A stretch of 64,000 bases of DNA from JBLNDJ01 sp050261515 (GTDB lineage: Bacteria; Acidobacteriota; Terriglobia; Bryobacterales; Bryobacteraceae). Position numbers and translations under genes: made by a program. This document shows, one piece after another, positions 44,899 through 55,106 of the stretch. The notes under the pieces are model-generated. The model was not told the DNA's origin. It did not search any database and worked only from the letters and a program-made list of their open reading frames with translations. Where the stretch lies: assembly GCA_050261515.1 (NCBI GenBank), contig JBLNDJ010000010.1, positions 50,105-114,104 of the forward strand. Reading direction: 5' to 3'. Each line of letters starts with the position of its first letter. The first letter of the stretch is position 1.

Positions 44899-44922
44899 AT
44901 ACCCTATACTCGATAGGAATTA
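44899..44922. promoter_or_regulatory. Divergent operator with CTAT-ACTCG-ATAG in the metB/metY spacer
   Basis: CTATACTCGATAG (44904-44916) is a 4-bp inverted repeat around ACTCG. It overlaps possible -10 boxes for both directions: TATACT (44905-44910) for metY and TATAAG (minus strand) for metB. The flanking A/T-rich run ends in GGAATTAT. The pattern resembles Rrf2-family (CymR/IscR-like) sulfur regulator sites, which is inference. Confidence 0.4.
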
Positions 44923-44927
44923 TTCAC

Positions 44928-46244
44928 ATGCCAAACGACCGATACAAATTGGGCACGCTGGCCCTGCACGCGGGCCAGGAGCCGGACCCCGCCACTAATT
45001 CTCGCGCGGTTCCCATCTACGCCACATCGAGCTACGTGTTCCGCTCTACGGACCAGGCGGCGGACCTGTTCGCTCTCAAGGAATTCGGGAACATCTACTC
45101 GCGCCTGATGAACCCGACCAACGACGTGCTCGAAAAGCGCCTGGCCGCGCTCGACGGGGGCGCCGCGGCGCTGGTGTTTGCGAGCGGTCAGGCGGCGATC
45201 ACGGCCGCCATCCTGACCATCGCGCACGCCGGGCAGAATTTTGTCTCCGCGACGAGTCTTTATGGGGGCACCTGGACGCTGTTCACCCAAACCTTCAAGA
45301 AACTCGGGATCGAGGTGCGGTTCTTCGACCCCGACCACCCCGAGCAAATCGAGAAGCTCGTCGATGAGAACACGCGGCTCGTGTATCTGGAATCGATCGG
45401 GAACCCGAAGAACGACGTGCCGGATTTCCGCCGCATCGCGGACATCGCGCACAAGCACGGCATTCCGGTCGTGCTCGACAACACGGTGACCACGCCGGCG
45501 CTGCTGCGGCCGATCGAGCACGGTATCGACATTGTCGTCTATTCGGCGACGAAGTTTCTGGGCGGGCACGGCGTCCACATCGGCGGCGCCCTCGTCGATA
45601 GCGGCAAGTTCCCCTGGGCGGACAATCCGCAGAAATGGCCGGAATTCTGCGCTCCGGACGATTCGTATCACGGTCTGGTGCTGGCGGAGGCGTTGAAGCC
45701 CATCGGCAACATCGCCTATGCCATCCACGCGCGGGTTCACTGGCTGCGCGACACGGGCGCGTGCATGAGCCCGTTCGCGGCGTTCCTGTTCCTGTTGGGC
45801 GTCGAAACGCTGCAGGTGCGAATGGAGCGGCATGTGAGGAACGCGCAGGCCGTGGCGGAGTTCTTGCAGGCGCATCCCGCGGTCGAATGGGTGAACTATC
45901 CTGGACTGCCGGGTCACCGCCATTACGCGCTCGCGAAAAAGTATCTGCCGGACGGCGCGGGCGCCATCGTCGGCTTCGGAATCCGGGGCGGCGCGAAGGC
46001 GGGCATACGGTTCATCAACAGCCTCAAGCTGGCCAGCCATCTCGCGAACATCGGCGACGCAAAGACGCTCGTGATTCACCCGAGCTCGACCACGCACTCG
46101 CAGTTGACGCCGCAGGAGCAGGCCGAGGCCGGCGTGACGCCCGAGTACGTGCGTATCTCGGTGGGAATTGAAGACATCGAAGACATCAAGCGCGACCTCG
46201 ACCAGGCGCTGGCGGCTTCGCAGGCGGAAGCGGCGTCGGTGTAA
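44928..46244 (+). CDS. metY: O-acetylhomoserine sulfhydrylase
   Basis: 438 residues, full length. It makes homocysteine from O-acetylhomoserine and sulfide, or a related aminocarboxypropyl transfer. Key motifs: LALHAGQEPDPATNSRAVPIY, YSRLMNPTNDVLEKRL, DNTVTTPALLRPIEHG, and the PLP lysine in YSATKFLGGHGVHIGG. The C-terminus retains PSSTTHSQLTPQEQAEAGVTPEYVRISVG, typical of MetY rather than MetB. Unlike its neighbour it keeps the YPGLPGHRHYALAKKYLPDGAG segment. Together with metB it gives two routes to homocysteine. Confidence 0.93.
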   Translation: MPNDRYKLGTLALHAGQEPDPATNSRAVPIYATSSYVFRSTDQAADLFALKEFGNIYSRLMNPTNDVLEKRLAALDGGAAALVFASGQAAITAAILTIAHAGQNFVSATSLYGGTWTLFTQTFKKLGIEVRFFDPDHPEQIEKLVDENTRLVYLESIGNPKNDVPDFRRIADIAHKHGIPVVLDNTVTTPALLRPIEHGIDIVVYSATKFLGGHGVHIGGALVDSGKFPWADNPQKWPEFCAPDDSYHGLVLAEALKPIGNIAYAIHARVHWLRDTGACMSPFAAFLFLLGVETLQVRMERHVRNAQAVAEFLQAHPAVEWVNYPGLPGHRHYALAKKYLPDGAGAIVGFGIRGGAKAGIRFINSLKLASHLANIGDAKTLVIHPSSTTHSQLTPQEQAEAGVTPEYVRISVGIEDIEDIKRDLDQALAASQAEAASV

Positions 46245-46305
46245 AGGCGGACGCCCTCGCCGCGGGCCGGCCCTCGGTGCCGGGCAGCCGGGTCGTTGGT
46301 CAGAA

Positions 46306-46336
46306 CGGTAACCCGCTGGGAAATGGCGGGTTACCG
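46306..46336. terminator. 11-bp perfect inverted repeat between metY and rpoN
   Basis: CGGTAACCCGC (46306-46316) and GCGGGTTACCG (46326-46336) enclose a 9-nt loop, 61 nt after the metY stop and 70 nt before the rpoN ATG. No T-run follows in either direction. It could be a terminator-like hairpin, an operator, or a structured rpoN leader element. Confidence 0.45.
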
Positions 46337-46406
46337 TGCGGGCGCGGGACGCGGCGCGCGAAGTTCCGGCGCCTGTTTCGCCGTCGTCTGTTATCATGAG
46401 AGCCAG

Positions 46407-47987
46407 ATGAGTTTGCTGTCGCCGAGACTGCAGCTAAAAGTCGCGCAGAAGCAAATCCTGACGCCTGGGCTGGTGCAGATGGTCACCGTCTTGCAGATGA
46501 ACAGGCTGGAGCTTCGCGAGATGATCTCTCAGGAGATCGCGCAGAACCCGGTTCTCGACGAGGCGGAGGAGTCCGGCGAGGAGCTCAACCCCCAGGAGCT
46601 GGAGCAGCTGCTCGAAACCGATCGGGTTGACACGCCGGCGGACCAGTCGATTCTCGAAGCGGCCAACGGCGAAGGCTACTCGGCCGACGCCCTCGCGCTC
46701 GAGGAAACGCCCGAGCCCGCCCCCGCGGCCGCAGTCCCGGCCACGCCGGAAACGGCGCCCGAGACTCCCGAGGCCGCCGACCAGAAGGCCGCCACCGACC
46801 CGTTCGAGGAGATCGACTTCGGCTCTTTCTTCGACGACTACCTCGATCCGGGCTACAAGAGCCCCTCCTCCGAGCAGGTCGAGAAGCCGTCGTTCGAGAC
46901 GTTCCTTTCCGCGCCCATCACCCTCGGCGACTATCTTCGCTCGCAGTTGAGCATGGTTCCGATGGCCGATGTTATCCGCGACGCGGCCGACTCGATCATC
47001 GGCAACCTGGACGAAGGCGGATACCTGGTGGCATCGCTCGAGGAAATCGCGGCGTCGGGCGATCACAAGCTCGAAGACGTCGAGTCGGCACTGCGCGAGG
47101 TGCAGAAGCTCGACCCGGCCGGGGTCGGCGCGCGCGACGTCCGCGAGTGTCTGCTGCTCCAGCTCGAAAGCCGCAACGGACGCGGCGGCGTGGCGTGGCA
47201 GATCGTCTCGGACCATCTGAAGCTGGTCGAGCTGAAGCAGTTCAAGGAGCTGGCCCGCCTGCTCGGCCGCCCGCTCGATCACATCCAGACGGCGATCGAG
47301 GTGATCCGGCACCTGAACCCACGGCCGGGGCTGAAGTACTCGGGCCAGGGCGCGCGGCAGGTCGAGCCCGACGTCCACATCTTCAAGGACGGCGACCAGT
47401 ACATCATCCAGCTCAATGACGAGGACCTTCCGCAACTGCGCCTGAACGCGAACTACCGGCGCATGCTCGACCGCAATCACGAGCCGAGCAAAGAAGTGCG
47501 GAACTACGTCAAGGAGCGCTACGCTTCGGCGCTCCAGCTCATGAAGAACATCGAGCAGCGGAAGCAGACCATTCTGAAGGTCTGCCAGTCGATCGTGCGG
47601 CGGCAGATGGATTTTCTCGACCGCGGCATCGACTACCTGAAGCCGATGATGATCAAGGAAATCGCCGAGGAGATCGGCGTCCATCCTTCGACCGTCAGCC
47701 GGGCCGTGGCCAACAAATACGCCCATACCCCGCAGGGCGTCTTCGAGCTGCGTTATTTCTTCTCGGAGGCCGTGCAGGGGCCGTCGGGCGCGGCGACGCC
47801 GCTGCTCATCGTCAAGCGCATGGTGAAGAAGATGATCGAGGAGGAGGACGCCTCGCACCCCCTCACCGACGAGCAGATCACCGCGCGTTTGCAGGCGGGC
47901 GGTATACAGGTGACCCGCAGGACCGTGGCGAAGTACCGGGAAGACATGAAAATCCCGTCAACGCATCAAAGGCGCGTTCGCGCCTGA
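46407..47987 (+). CDS. rpoN: RNA polymerase sigma-54 factor
   Basis: 526 residues from the ATG at 46407. Region I is Gln-rich and begins MSLLSPRLQLKVAQKQILTPGLVQMVTVLQMN; an acidic region II (about 50-145) follows; the core-binding domain lies in the middle. The HTH reads IAEEIGVHPSTVSRAVANKY, and the RpoN box VTRRTVAKYREDMKIP ends the protein. It directs polymerase to -24/-12 promoters activated by AAA+ enhancer proteins. Followed by hpf after 23 nt. Confidence 0.97.
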   Translation: MSLLSPRLQLKVAQKQILTPGLVQMVTVLQMNRLELREMISQEIAQNPVLDEAEESGEELNPQELEQLLETDRVDTPADQSILEAANGEGYSADALALEETPEPAPAAAVPATPETAPETPEAADQKAATDPFEEIDFGSFFDDYLDPGYKSPSSEQVEKPSFETFLSAPITLGDYLRSQLSMVPMADVIRDAADSIIGNLDEGGYLVASLEEIAASGDHKLEDVESALREVQKLDPAGVGARDVRECLLLQLESRNGRGGVAWQIVSDHLKLVELKQFKELARLLGRPLDHIQTAIEVIRHLNPRPGLKYSGQGARQVEPDVHIFKDGDQYIIQLNDEDLPQLRLNANYRRMLDRNHEPSKEVRNYVKERYASALQLMKNIEQRKQTILKVCQSIVRRQMDFLDRGIDYLKPMMIKEIAEEIGVHPSTVSRAVANKYAHTPQGVFELRYFFSEAVQGPSGAATPLLIVKRMVKKMIEEEDASHPLTDEQITARLQAGGIQVTRRTVAKYREDMKIPSTHQRRVRA

Positions 47988-48010
47988 CTGTATGGAGAGT
48001 GGAGGACGCA

Positions 48011-48592
48011 ATGAAGCTCACCTACACAGGCATACCGGAAGCGTTCACTCCAGCCGAAAACAAGAAAATCGAACATAAATTCGCGACGTTGTCGAAGCTT
48101 CTCGACCGTTCCAAGGGAGAGGCGGAGGCTCACGTTGTCGTGGCCGGGCAGCGCCATTTGCAGCGGGCCGAGATCACGCTGCGGTATCGCGATCACCAGG
48201 TGGTCAGCGAGTCGTCGGCCGTGGATGCCTTCACGGCCGTGACCGACGCGGCCGAGAAGCTCGAGAAGCAAATTCTCAAGCTGCGGGCCAAGTGGCGCGA
48301 CACCAAGCGCGGGCCCAAGCAGGAGCTCGAAGAGGCCCCCGAGGCTGAAACGCCCGCCGCGGCCACGCCGGCGCCCAAACGGGCGGCTGCGGCTGCCGCG
48401 CCCGACAGCGAAGAAGCCGGCCCGCAGGTGGTTCATGTGGACCATCACGAGCGCCGCAAGCCGATGACGGTCGATGAAGCCATGATCGAAATCGACGATC
48501 GCGACTATGTGGTCTACCGGGATGCGGACACCGGCCGCGTTTCCGTACTCATCAGGCGCTCAGACGGCAATTTCGATCTGATCGAGGCGTGA
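48011..48592 (+). CDS. hpf: Ribosome hibernation-promoting factor (long form)
   Basis: 193 residues from the ATG at 48011, with GGAGG five bases upstream. The N-terminal S30AE/sigma-54-modulation domain (about 1-95: KLTYTGIPEAFTPAENKKIE...) binds the 30S decoding region. After an Ala/Pro/Glu linker, the C-terminal domain (about 138-193: RRKPMTVDEAMIEIDDRDYVVYRDADTGRVSVLIRR) dimerises 70S into 100S particles. Its stop overlaps the rapZ start (GTGA). Confidence 0.93.
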   Translation: MKLTYTGIPEAFTPAENKKIEHKFATLSKLLDRSKGEAEAHVVVAGQRHLQRAEITLRYRDHQVVSESSAVDAFTAVTDAAEKLEKQILKLRAKWRDTKRGPKQELEEAPEAETPAAATPAPKRAAAAAAPDSEEAGPQVVHVDHHERRKPMTVDEAMIEIDDRDYVVYRDADTGRVSVLIRRSDGNFDLIEA

Positions 48593-49478
48593 AGAAAAAC
48601 AGCCGCGCGGCCCGCCGCTCCGATCCTCCGGAGCTTGTGGTGATTACCGGCCTCAGCGGTTCCGGCAAAGGCACGGTGCTCAAGTGCCTGGAAGACCTCG
48701 GGTACTACGCCGTCGATAACCTGCCCGTGGACCTCGTACCGAAGTTCGCCGAGCTGGTGCGCTCCTCGGCCGGGACGAGCCGCGGCGCGCTGGTGTTCGA
48801 CATACGCGAAGGCGCCGGGCTCCAGCGCTTCCCGAAAATCTTCCAGCAGATCCGCCGCAGGATTCCCGCGCGGCTCGTGTTTCTCGAAGCCGATGACGCG
48901 ACGCTGGCGCGGCGTTTCAGCGAGACGCGACGGCCGCATCCGCTCGGCGCAGACCGCAGCGTGCTGCGCAGCATCAAGCGCGAGCGGCAGATGCTGGCGC
49001 CGATCCGCCAGCTCGCCGATCACATCGTAGACACCTCGAAGTTCAACGTGCACGAGTTGCGCGAGCTGATGGGCGAGACCTTCGGCGGCGGGCGCGATGC
49101 ATCGACGCTGCGGATCTACGTGACCAGCTTCGGCTACCGCCACGGCGTTCCTGCCGACAGCGATCTGGTCTTCGACGTGCGCTTTCTGCCGAACCCGAAT
49201 TACATCCCGCAGTTCAAAAAGCTGAGCGGGCGGCACCCGTCGGTGGCGCGCTACATACGCTCGTTTCCGCAGACTGTGGAATTCGTCGATCGCATCACCG
49301 ACCTGCTGGTCTACCTGGTGCCGCACTACATCCGCGAAGGCAAGAGCTACCTCACGATCGCCTTCGGCTGCACCGGCGGGCAGCACCGCTCGGTCATGAT
49401 CGCCGACGAGATTCGCCGCCGCCTGGCGCGCAGCGGTTTCAAGGTGAAGGCCACGCACCGCGACATCGTGAAACCGGG

Positions 49479-49482
<4 letters not shown>
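48589..49482 (+). CDS. rapZ: RapZ/YvcJ-family nucleotide-binding adapter
   Basis: 297 residues; the GTG start overlaps the hpf stop. The N-terminal P-loop is GLSGSGKGT (residues 21-29), followed by the DLGYYAVDNLP and FLEADDATLARRFSETRRPHPL stretches. The C-terminal domain keeps DVRFLPNPNYIPQFK and TIAFGCTGGQHRSVMIADE. In enterics RapZ controls GlmS synthesis through small RNAs and RNase E; in other phyla its role is less clear. The rpoN-hpf-rapZ order is retained here but ptsN is absent between hpf and rapZ. It ends convergent with the GH3 gene, sharing CTAA. Confidence 0.95.
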
Positions 49483-51314
<1,832 letters not shown>

Positions 51315-51333
51315 ACGAGAACTCGCGTCAATC

Positions 51334-52053
51334 TTACACCAGCCAGGCGCTCATGACTACCCCGGCCGCCGCGGCGCATGCCGTTTCCGCGCGCAGAATG
51401 AGCGGCCCCAGCGACACCGGCGTCCACCCGTGCGCGCCGGCGAGCTCGCGCTCGGAATCCGTCCAGCCGCCTTCGGGGCCGATGGCGAGCTTCACCTCGT
51501 CCGCGTTCGTGCGCTCGCCGGGCAATGCGGCGAGCAGCGGCGCGCCTCCGGCCTCATCGAGAAAATAGCGGTTCGAGCCGCCGCCGGCGAGCGCGCGCGC
51601 GAGCGGCTGCGGCCCGGCAATCTCGGGCAGCCGGGCCCGACGCGACTGCTGGCTGCTCTCGCGCGCAATTTTGCGCCAGCGTTCGAGGCGCTTCAGTGCG
51701 GCGCGCTCGAGCCCCTTCTCGCTGCGCTCCGCTTCGATGGGGACGATGGCCGCCGCGCCCAGTTCCGTGAGCTTCTCGATCGCCCACTCGAAGCGGTCGA
51801 ACTTCGTCAGCGCTACGAGCACGGTCAGGGTGACCGGAGGCGCCTCCACGGGCAGCTTCTCGAGCATTTGAAACGACACTTCACACTTCCGCACCGCCTC
51901 GATCTCGGCGAGGTACACGTCGCGGTTGTCCGAAATCTCGTATCTCCGCCCGGCCTCGGCGCGCAGCACCTGGCTCAGGTGGCGCGCGTCATCTCCCTCG
52001 ATCACGGCGCGGCCGTGGCGGATCTCATCGACGAAAAACCTGCGGCGCGCCAC
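51334..52053 (-). CDS. rsmE: 16S rRNA m3U1498 methyltransferase
   Basis: 239 residues, SPOUT family. A PUA-like N-terminal domain (ARRRFFVDEIRHGRAVIEGDDARHLSQVLRAEAG) precedes the knotted SAM-binding domain, with LTVLVALTKFDRFEWAIEKLTELGAAAIVPIEAERSE and the knot loop LAIGPEGGWTDSERELAG...VSLGPLILRAETA. It methylates U1498 in the 30S. It is divergent from ruvA over a 35-nt spacer. Confidence 0.94.
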   Translation of the reverse strand: MARRRFFVDEIRHGRAVIEGDDARHLSQVLRAEAGRRYEISDNRDVYLAEIEAVRKCEVSFQMLEKLPVEAPPVTLTVLVALTKFDRFEWAIEKLTELGAAAIVPIEAERSEKGLERAALKRLERWRKIARESSQQSRRARLPEIAGPQPLARALAGGGSNRYFLDEAGGAPLLAALPGERTNADEVKLAIGPEGGWTDSERELAGAHGWTPVSLGPLILRAETACAAAAGVVMSAWLV

Positions 52054-52088
52054 GCTTCCTCCCTGTGCGATGATGTACGCTTCGTTCC

Positions 52089-52691
52089 ATGATTGCTCAC
52101 CTGCGCGGGATTTTGCTCGAAAAACACCCGAATCAGGCGATCGTCGAAGCGGGCGGCGTCGGCTACGACGTCACGATTCCGGTCTCGACGTTTTCCTCCC
52201 TGCCCGAGCCCGGCGGCGAGGCGCGCCTGCGGGTCTACACGCACGTCCGCGAGGACGCGCTCGCGCTGTTCGGGTTCGCGACCGCGGAGGAGAAGACGCT
52301 GTTCGAGCGCCTGATCTCGGTGAGCGGCATCGGTCCCAAGCTGGCGATCACGGTGCTCTCGGGCCTGGCGGCGGAGGACCTGACGGCGGCGATTCGCGGC
52401 GGCGAGGTCGAGCGGCTCGTGCGCATCCCGGGCGTCGGCAAGAAAACCGCCGAGCGCATGATTCTCGAGCTGCGCGAAAAGCTCCCCGCCCCGGCGGATG
52501 CTTCGGCCGCGGCCGTCGCGCCCGGAACGAAAGCGGCGCTGAGTGCGGCCGAGCAGGACGTGCTCTCCGCGCTCATGAACCTCGGCTGCACCCCCGCGGC
52601 AGCCGAAGCCGCGGTCAAAAAGGCCAAGGCCGCGGGCGCGGGCGGCGGCTTCGAACCGCTCTTCCGCAGCGCCGTCGAGTTCCTGCGGTAA
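52089..52691 (+). CDS. ruvA: Holliday junction branch migration protein RuvA
   Basis: 200 residues. Domain I is an OB fold (MIAHLRGILLEK...VEAGGVGYDVTIPVSTF), domain II has two HhH motifs (LISVSGIGPKLAITVLSGL and LVRIPGVGKKTAERMILELREKL), and domain III is a flexible C-terminal helix bundle (about 150-200) that contacts RuvB. RuvA binds four-way junctions as tetramers. ruvB follows 11 nt later. Confidence 0.97.
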   Translation: MIAHLRGILLEKHPNQAIVEAGGVGYDVTIPVSTFSSLPEPGGEARLRVYTHVREDALALFGFATAEEKTLFERLISVSGIGPKLAITVLSGLAAEDLTAAIRGGEVERLVRIPGVGKKTAERMILELREKLPAPADASAAAVAPGTKAALSAAEQDVLSALMNLGCTPAAAEAAVKKAKAAGAGGGFEPLFRSAVEFLR

Positions 52692-52702
52692 GCTGAAATT
52701 CC

Positions 52703-53728
52703 ATGCCTGACCGCGGCATCGTTTCCTCTTCGGCGCGGGACGACGAGCTTCAGTTCGAAGCCAGCCTGCGTCCCGGGAAGCTCGAAGAGTTCACCGGGCA
52801 GACAAAACTCAAAGAGAACCTCGCGATCGCGATCGAAGCGGCCAGGCGGCGCGGCGACGCGATGGACCACGTGCTGCTCTACGGGCCGCCGGGGCTCGGC
52901 AAGACCACGCTAGCTTCCATCATCTCGGCCGAGCTCGGCGTCGGCTTCGAGCAGACCGCCGGGCCGGTGCTCCAGAAAAAGCTCGATCTCACCGGCATCC
53001 TCACGCAGGTGCGCGCGCGGCAGGTCTTCTTCATCGACGAGATCCACCGGCTCATGCCCGACGTCGAGGAGATTCTCTACTCGGCGCTCGAGGATTTCCG
53101 GCTCGACATTCTGATCGGCACCGGGCCGGGCGCGCGCACGCACTCGATGGCGATCCCGCGCTTCACGGCCATCGGGGCGACCACGCGCCAGGGACTCGTC
53201 AGCGCGCCGCTGCGCGGGCGCTTCGGGCTGGTGCTCCGCCTGAATCACTACGACGTCGAGGAGTTGAAGCGCATCGTCGAGCGTTCGGCTGCGCTGCTGC
53301 AAGTGACGATCGACGGCGAAGGCGCCGAAGAGATCGCGCGTCGCAGCCGCGGCACGCCGCGCATCGCGAACCGCTTGCTGCGCCGTGTCCGTGACTACGC
53401 AGAGGTTCGGGCCGACGGGCGCGTCAGCGGGCCCGTCGCGCGCACCGCTCTCGACCTGCTTGAAGTGGACCGTTTCGGACTCGACGAGATCGACCAGAAA
53501 ATCATGCTGACGATTCTGGAAAAATACGGCGGCGGCCCCGTGGGGCTGAACACGATCGCGGCCTCGATCGACGAGGAGCCGGACACGATCGAAGAGGTCT
53601 ACGAACCGTATCTCATCCAACTCGGGTTCATCGACCGCACGCCGCGCGGGCGCGTCGCCACCGACCGCGCGTTCGAGTACTTCGGCGTCGCGCGCCGCAT
53701 GCGCGAAAACGAGAGCTTACTGTTCTGA
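52703..53728 (+). CDS. ruvB: Holliday junction DNA helicase RuvB
   Basis: 341 residues, AAA+ motor. Walker A is GPPGLGKTTLASI, Walker B FIDEIHRL, sensor 1 in IGATTRQG, and an arginine finger region RGRFGLVLRL. The C-terminal winged helix has NTIAASIDEEPDTIEEVYEPYLIQLGFIDRTPRGR. It drives branch migration with RuvA. The stop TGA is overlapped by the probable CTG start of folK. Confidence 0.97.
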   Translation: MPDRGIVSSSARDDELQFEASLRPGKLEEFTGQTKLKENLAIAIEAARRRGDAMDHVLLYGPPGLGKTTLASIISAELGVGFEQTAGPVLQKKLDLTGILTQVRARQVFFIDEIHRLMPDVEEILYSALEDFRLDILIGTGPGARTHSMAIPRFTAIGATTRQGLVSAPLRGRFGLVLRLNHYDVEELKRIVERSAALLQVTIDGEGAEEIARRSRGTPRIANRLLRRVRDYAEVRADGRVSGPVARTALDLLEVDRFGLDEIDQKIMLTILEKYGGGPVGLNTIAASIDEEPDTIEEVYEPYLIQLGFIDRTPRGRVATDRAFEYFGVARRMRENESLLF

Positions 53729-54246
53729 GCAAGACGGTCTATCTTTCGCTCGGCTCGAACCTCGGGGACCGCGAGCGGAACCTCGAGCGCGCGGTCGAAC
53801 TGCTTGCCGCTCAAGGGTTGCGCGCAATCCGCCGCTCATCGGTCTACGAAACCGAGCCGCGGGACGTGCCGGATCAACCCTGGTTTCTGAACCTCGTGAT
53901 CGAGGCCGAGACGGACCTGTTCCCGAAGCAACTGCTCGCCCGCACGCAGCAAATCGAGCGGCAGCTCGGGCGCAGGCGCACACGGCCGAAGGGACCGCGC
54001 ACGATCGACATAGACATCCTGCTTTACGGGAACGCTCTGATTGGTGCGGAGGAATTGGTGGTGCCGCATCCGCGGCTGGCGGAGCGCCGGTTCGTGCTCG
54101 AGCCGTTGGCGGAGCTGGCGCCGGATCTGCGGCATCCCGCGACCCGGCGCACCGTCCTGGAAATGCTGTCCGACACTGCCGGGCAGCGGGTGAGAAAAAC
54201 ATCTCACCGCAGAGACGCAAAGGACGCAGAGAAAAACCAAAATTAA
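53725..54246 (+). CDS. folK: HPPK, folate biosynthesis, with CTG start
   Basis: 173 residues if it starts at CTG 53725, which overlaps the ruvB stop as CTGA. The next possible start, TTG at 53818, would delete the conserved SKTVYLSLGSNLGDRERNLE, which contains the essential SLGSNLGD turn. The body is a normal 6-hydroxymethyl-dihydropterin pyrophosphokinase: RSSVYETEPRDVPDQPWFLNLV, GRRRTRPKGPRTIDIDILLYG (catalytic Asp pair) and VPHPRLAERRFVLEPLAELAP. The last 15 or so residues are encoded by the left arm of a large inverted repeat. Confidence 0.88.
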   Translation: MSKTVYLSLGSNLGDRERNLERAVELLAAQGLRAIRRSSVYETEPRDVPDQPWFLNLVIEAETDLFPKQLLARTQQIERQLGRRRTRPKGPRTIDIDILLYGNALIGAEELVVPHPRLAERRFVLEPLAELAPDLRHPATRRTVLEMLSDTAGQRVRKTSHRRDAKDAEKNQN

Positions 54247-54277
54247 AATCTCTGCGTCCTCTGCGTCTCTGCGGTGA
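54204..54277. repeat. 29-bp inverted repeat (one mismatch) spanning the folK 3' end
   Basis: Left arm 54204-54232 and right arm 54249-54277 are reverse complements at 28 of 29 positions, with a 16-nt A/T-rich loop. The arms carry the CTCTGCGT/CTCTGCGGTG-type motif. It sits between the convergent folK and DUF6599-like genes and is followed by a T-rich TGGTTTTATTT, so it may also terminate both transcripts. Confidence 0.88.
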
Positions 54278-54284
54278 AGTGGTT

Positions 54285-55106
54285 TTATTTCACGTTGGCC
54301 GCCAACTTCGAGGCCAGCGCCGCGACGTCCTCGCCTTCCTTCAGTCCGGTGAAACCGCCGATGTAGCGGCCCTTGCGGAACATGCAGAGGCGGCCGAGGT
54401 ACTTGTCGTTCGCCTCGAAAGCCTCGTCGGCCACCTGCGCGGGCTTGTTCTCCGCGATGCGCGCCCGCAGCTTGTTCATGACCTCTGCCGCCGACTCAGG
54501 CGTCGCTTCGGGGACCAGGAACGCCTTGCCCGCCTCGTACTGCGCGATGTAGCCGCGCTTGAGCGCGCGCATGCCGAGCACGCTTTCGGGCACCATGCGG
54601 ATCGAATCCGCCACCAGCTTCTCGGTGGGGAACCAGGTGAGCGCGGCGGGCGGCTCGGAGGTCCCGTCGATGCGCTTTTCGAACGCCAGCGCGAACTGGC
54701 GCAGCACATCCGGCTGTTCCTTCTCGGCCGAGATCTGGACGAAGTACTTGTCCTTGACGAAGATCGCCTGGCGCGGCACGACCTGGCCCGCGACGCCGAT
54801 TTTATCCGTCTTCACCCGCGTGTCGCGATTCGCCGCGAAGACACCGTAGGCCCATTCCGGATCGGCCATCTCGAAGACGTCGAACACCACCACGTTGCCG
54901 CCCGATTCGCAGTTGACGCCCTGCATCTTCTGGAAGCGATAGATGACGTAGCCCTCGGCGTTGCCGTCCATGTACTCGAACAGGTTGTCCGCCGTGAACG
55001 TGCGCGCGTTGCCCTGCTGCTTCCAGCCGGGCACCAGGCCGCAATCGGGCGTCTGCGCCAATGCCATCGCGGCGAGCGCAAATAACAACGCGAGACTTCT
55101 CTTCAT
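54285..55106 (-). CDS. Exported DUF6599-like protein
   Basis: 273 residues from the ATG at 55106. The signal peptide is about residues 1-17 (ends AMALAQ). The mature part starts CGLVPGWKQQGNARTFTADNLFEYMDGNAEGYVIYRF, the pattern of a family (DUF6599) of extracytoplasmic proteins in acidobacteria and relatives. Function unknown. It is last in an operon with two Fe-S aldo/keto reductases; its start overlaps the preceding stop by 4 nt. Confidence 0.72.
   Translation of the reverse strand: MKRSLALLFALAAMALAQTPDCGLVPGWKQQGNARTFTADNLFEYMDGNAEGYVIYRFQKMQGVNCESGGNVVVFDVFEMADPEWAYGVFAANRDTRVKTDKIGVAGQVVPRQAIFVKDKYFVQISAEKEQPDVLRQFALAFEKRIDGTSEPPAALTWFPTEKLVADSIRMVPESVLGMRALKRGYIAQYEAGKAFLVPEATPESAAEVMNKLRARIAENKPAQVADEAFEANDKYLGRLCMFRKGRYIGGFTGLKEGEDVAALASKLAANVK

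Noticed and set aside
44877..44927. SAM riboswitch between the methionine genes
   Set aside because: The spacer is only 51 nt and lacks the conserved core; a protein operator is more likely.
46296..46406. GTG start extending rpoN by 37 codons
   Set aside because: The extension covers the inverted repeat and lacks homology; MSLLSPRLQLK is the canonical N-terminus.
53818..53820. TTG start for folK
   Set aside because: It would remove the conserved HPPK N-terminal motif that is visible in frame upstream.
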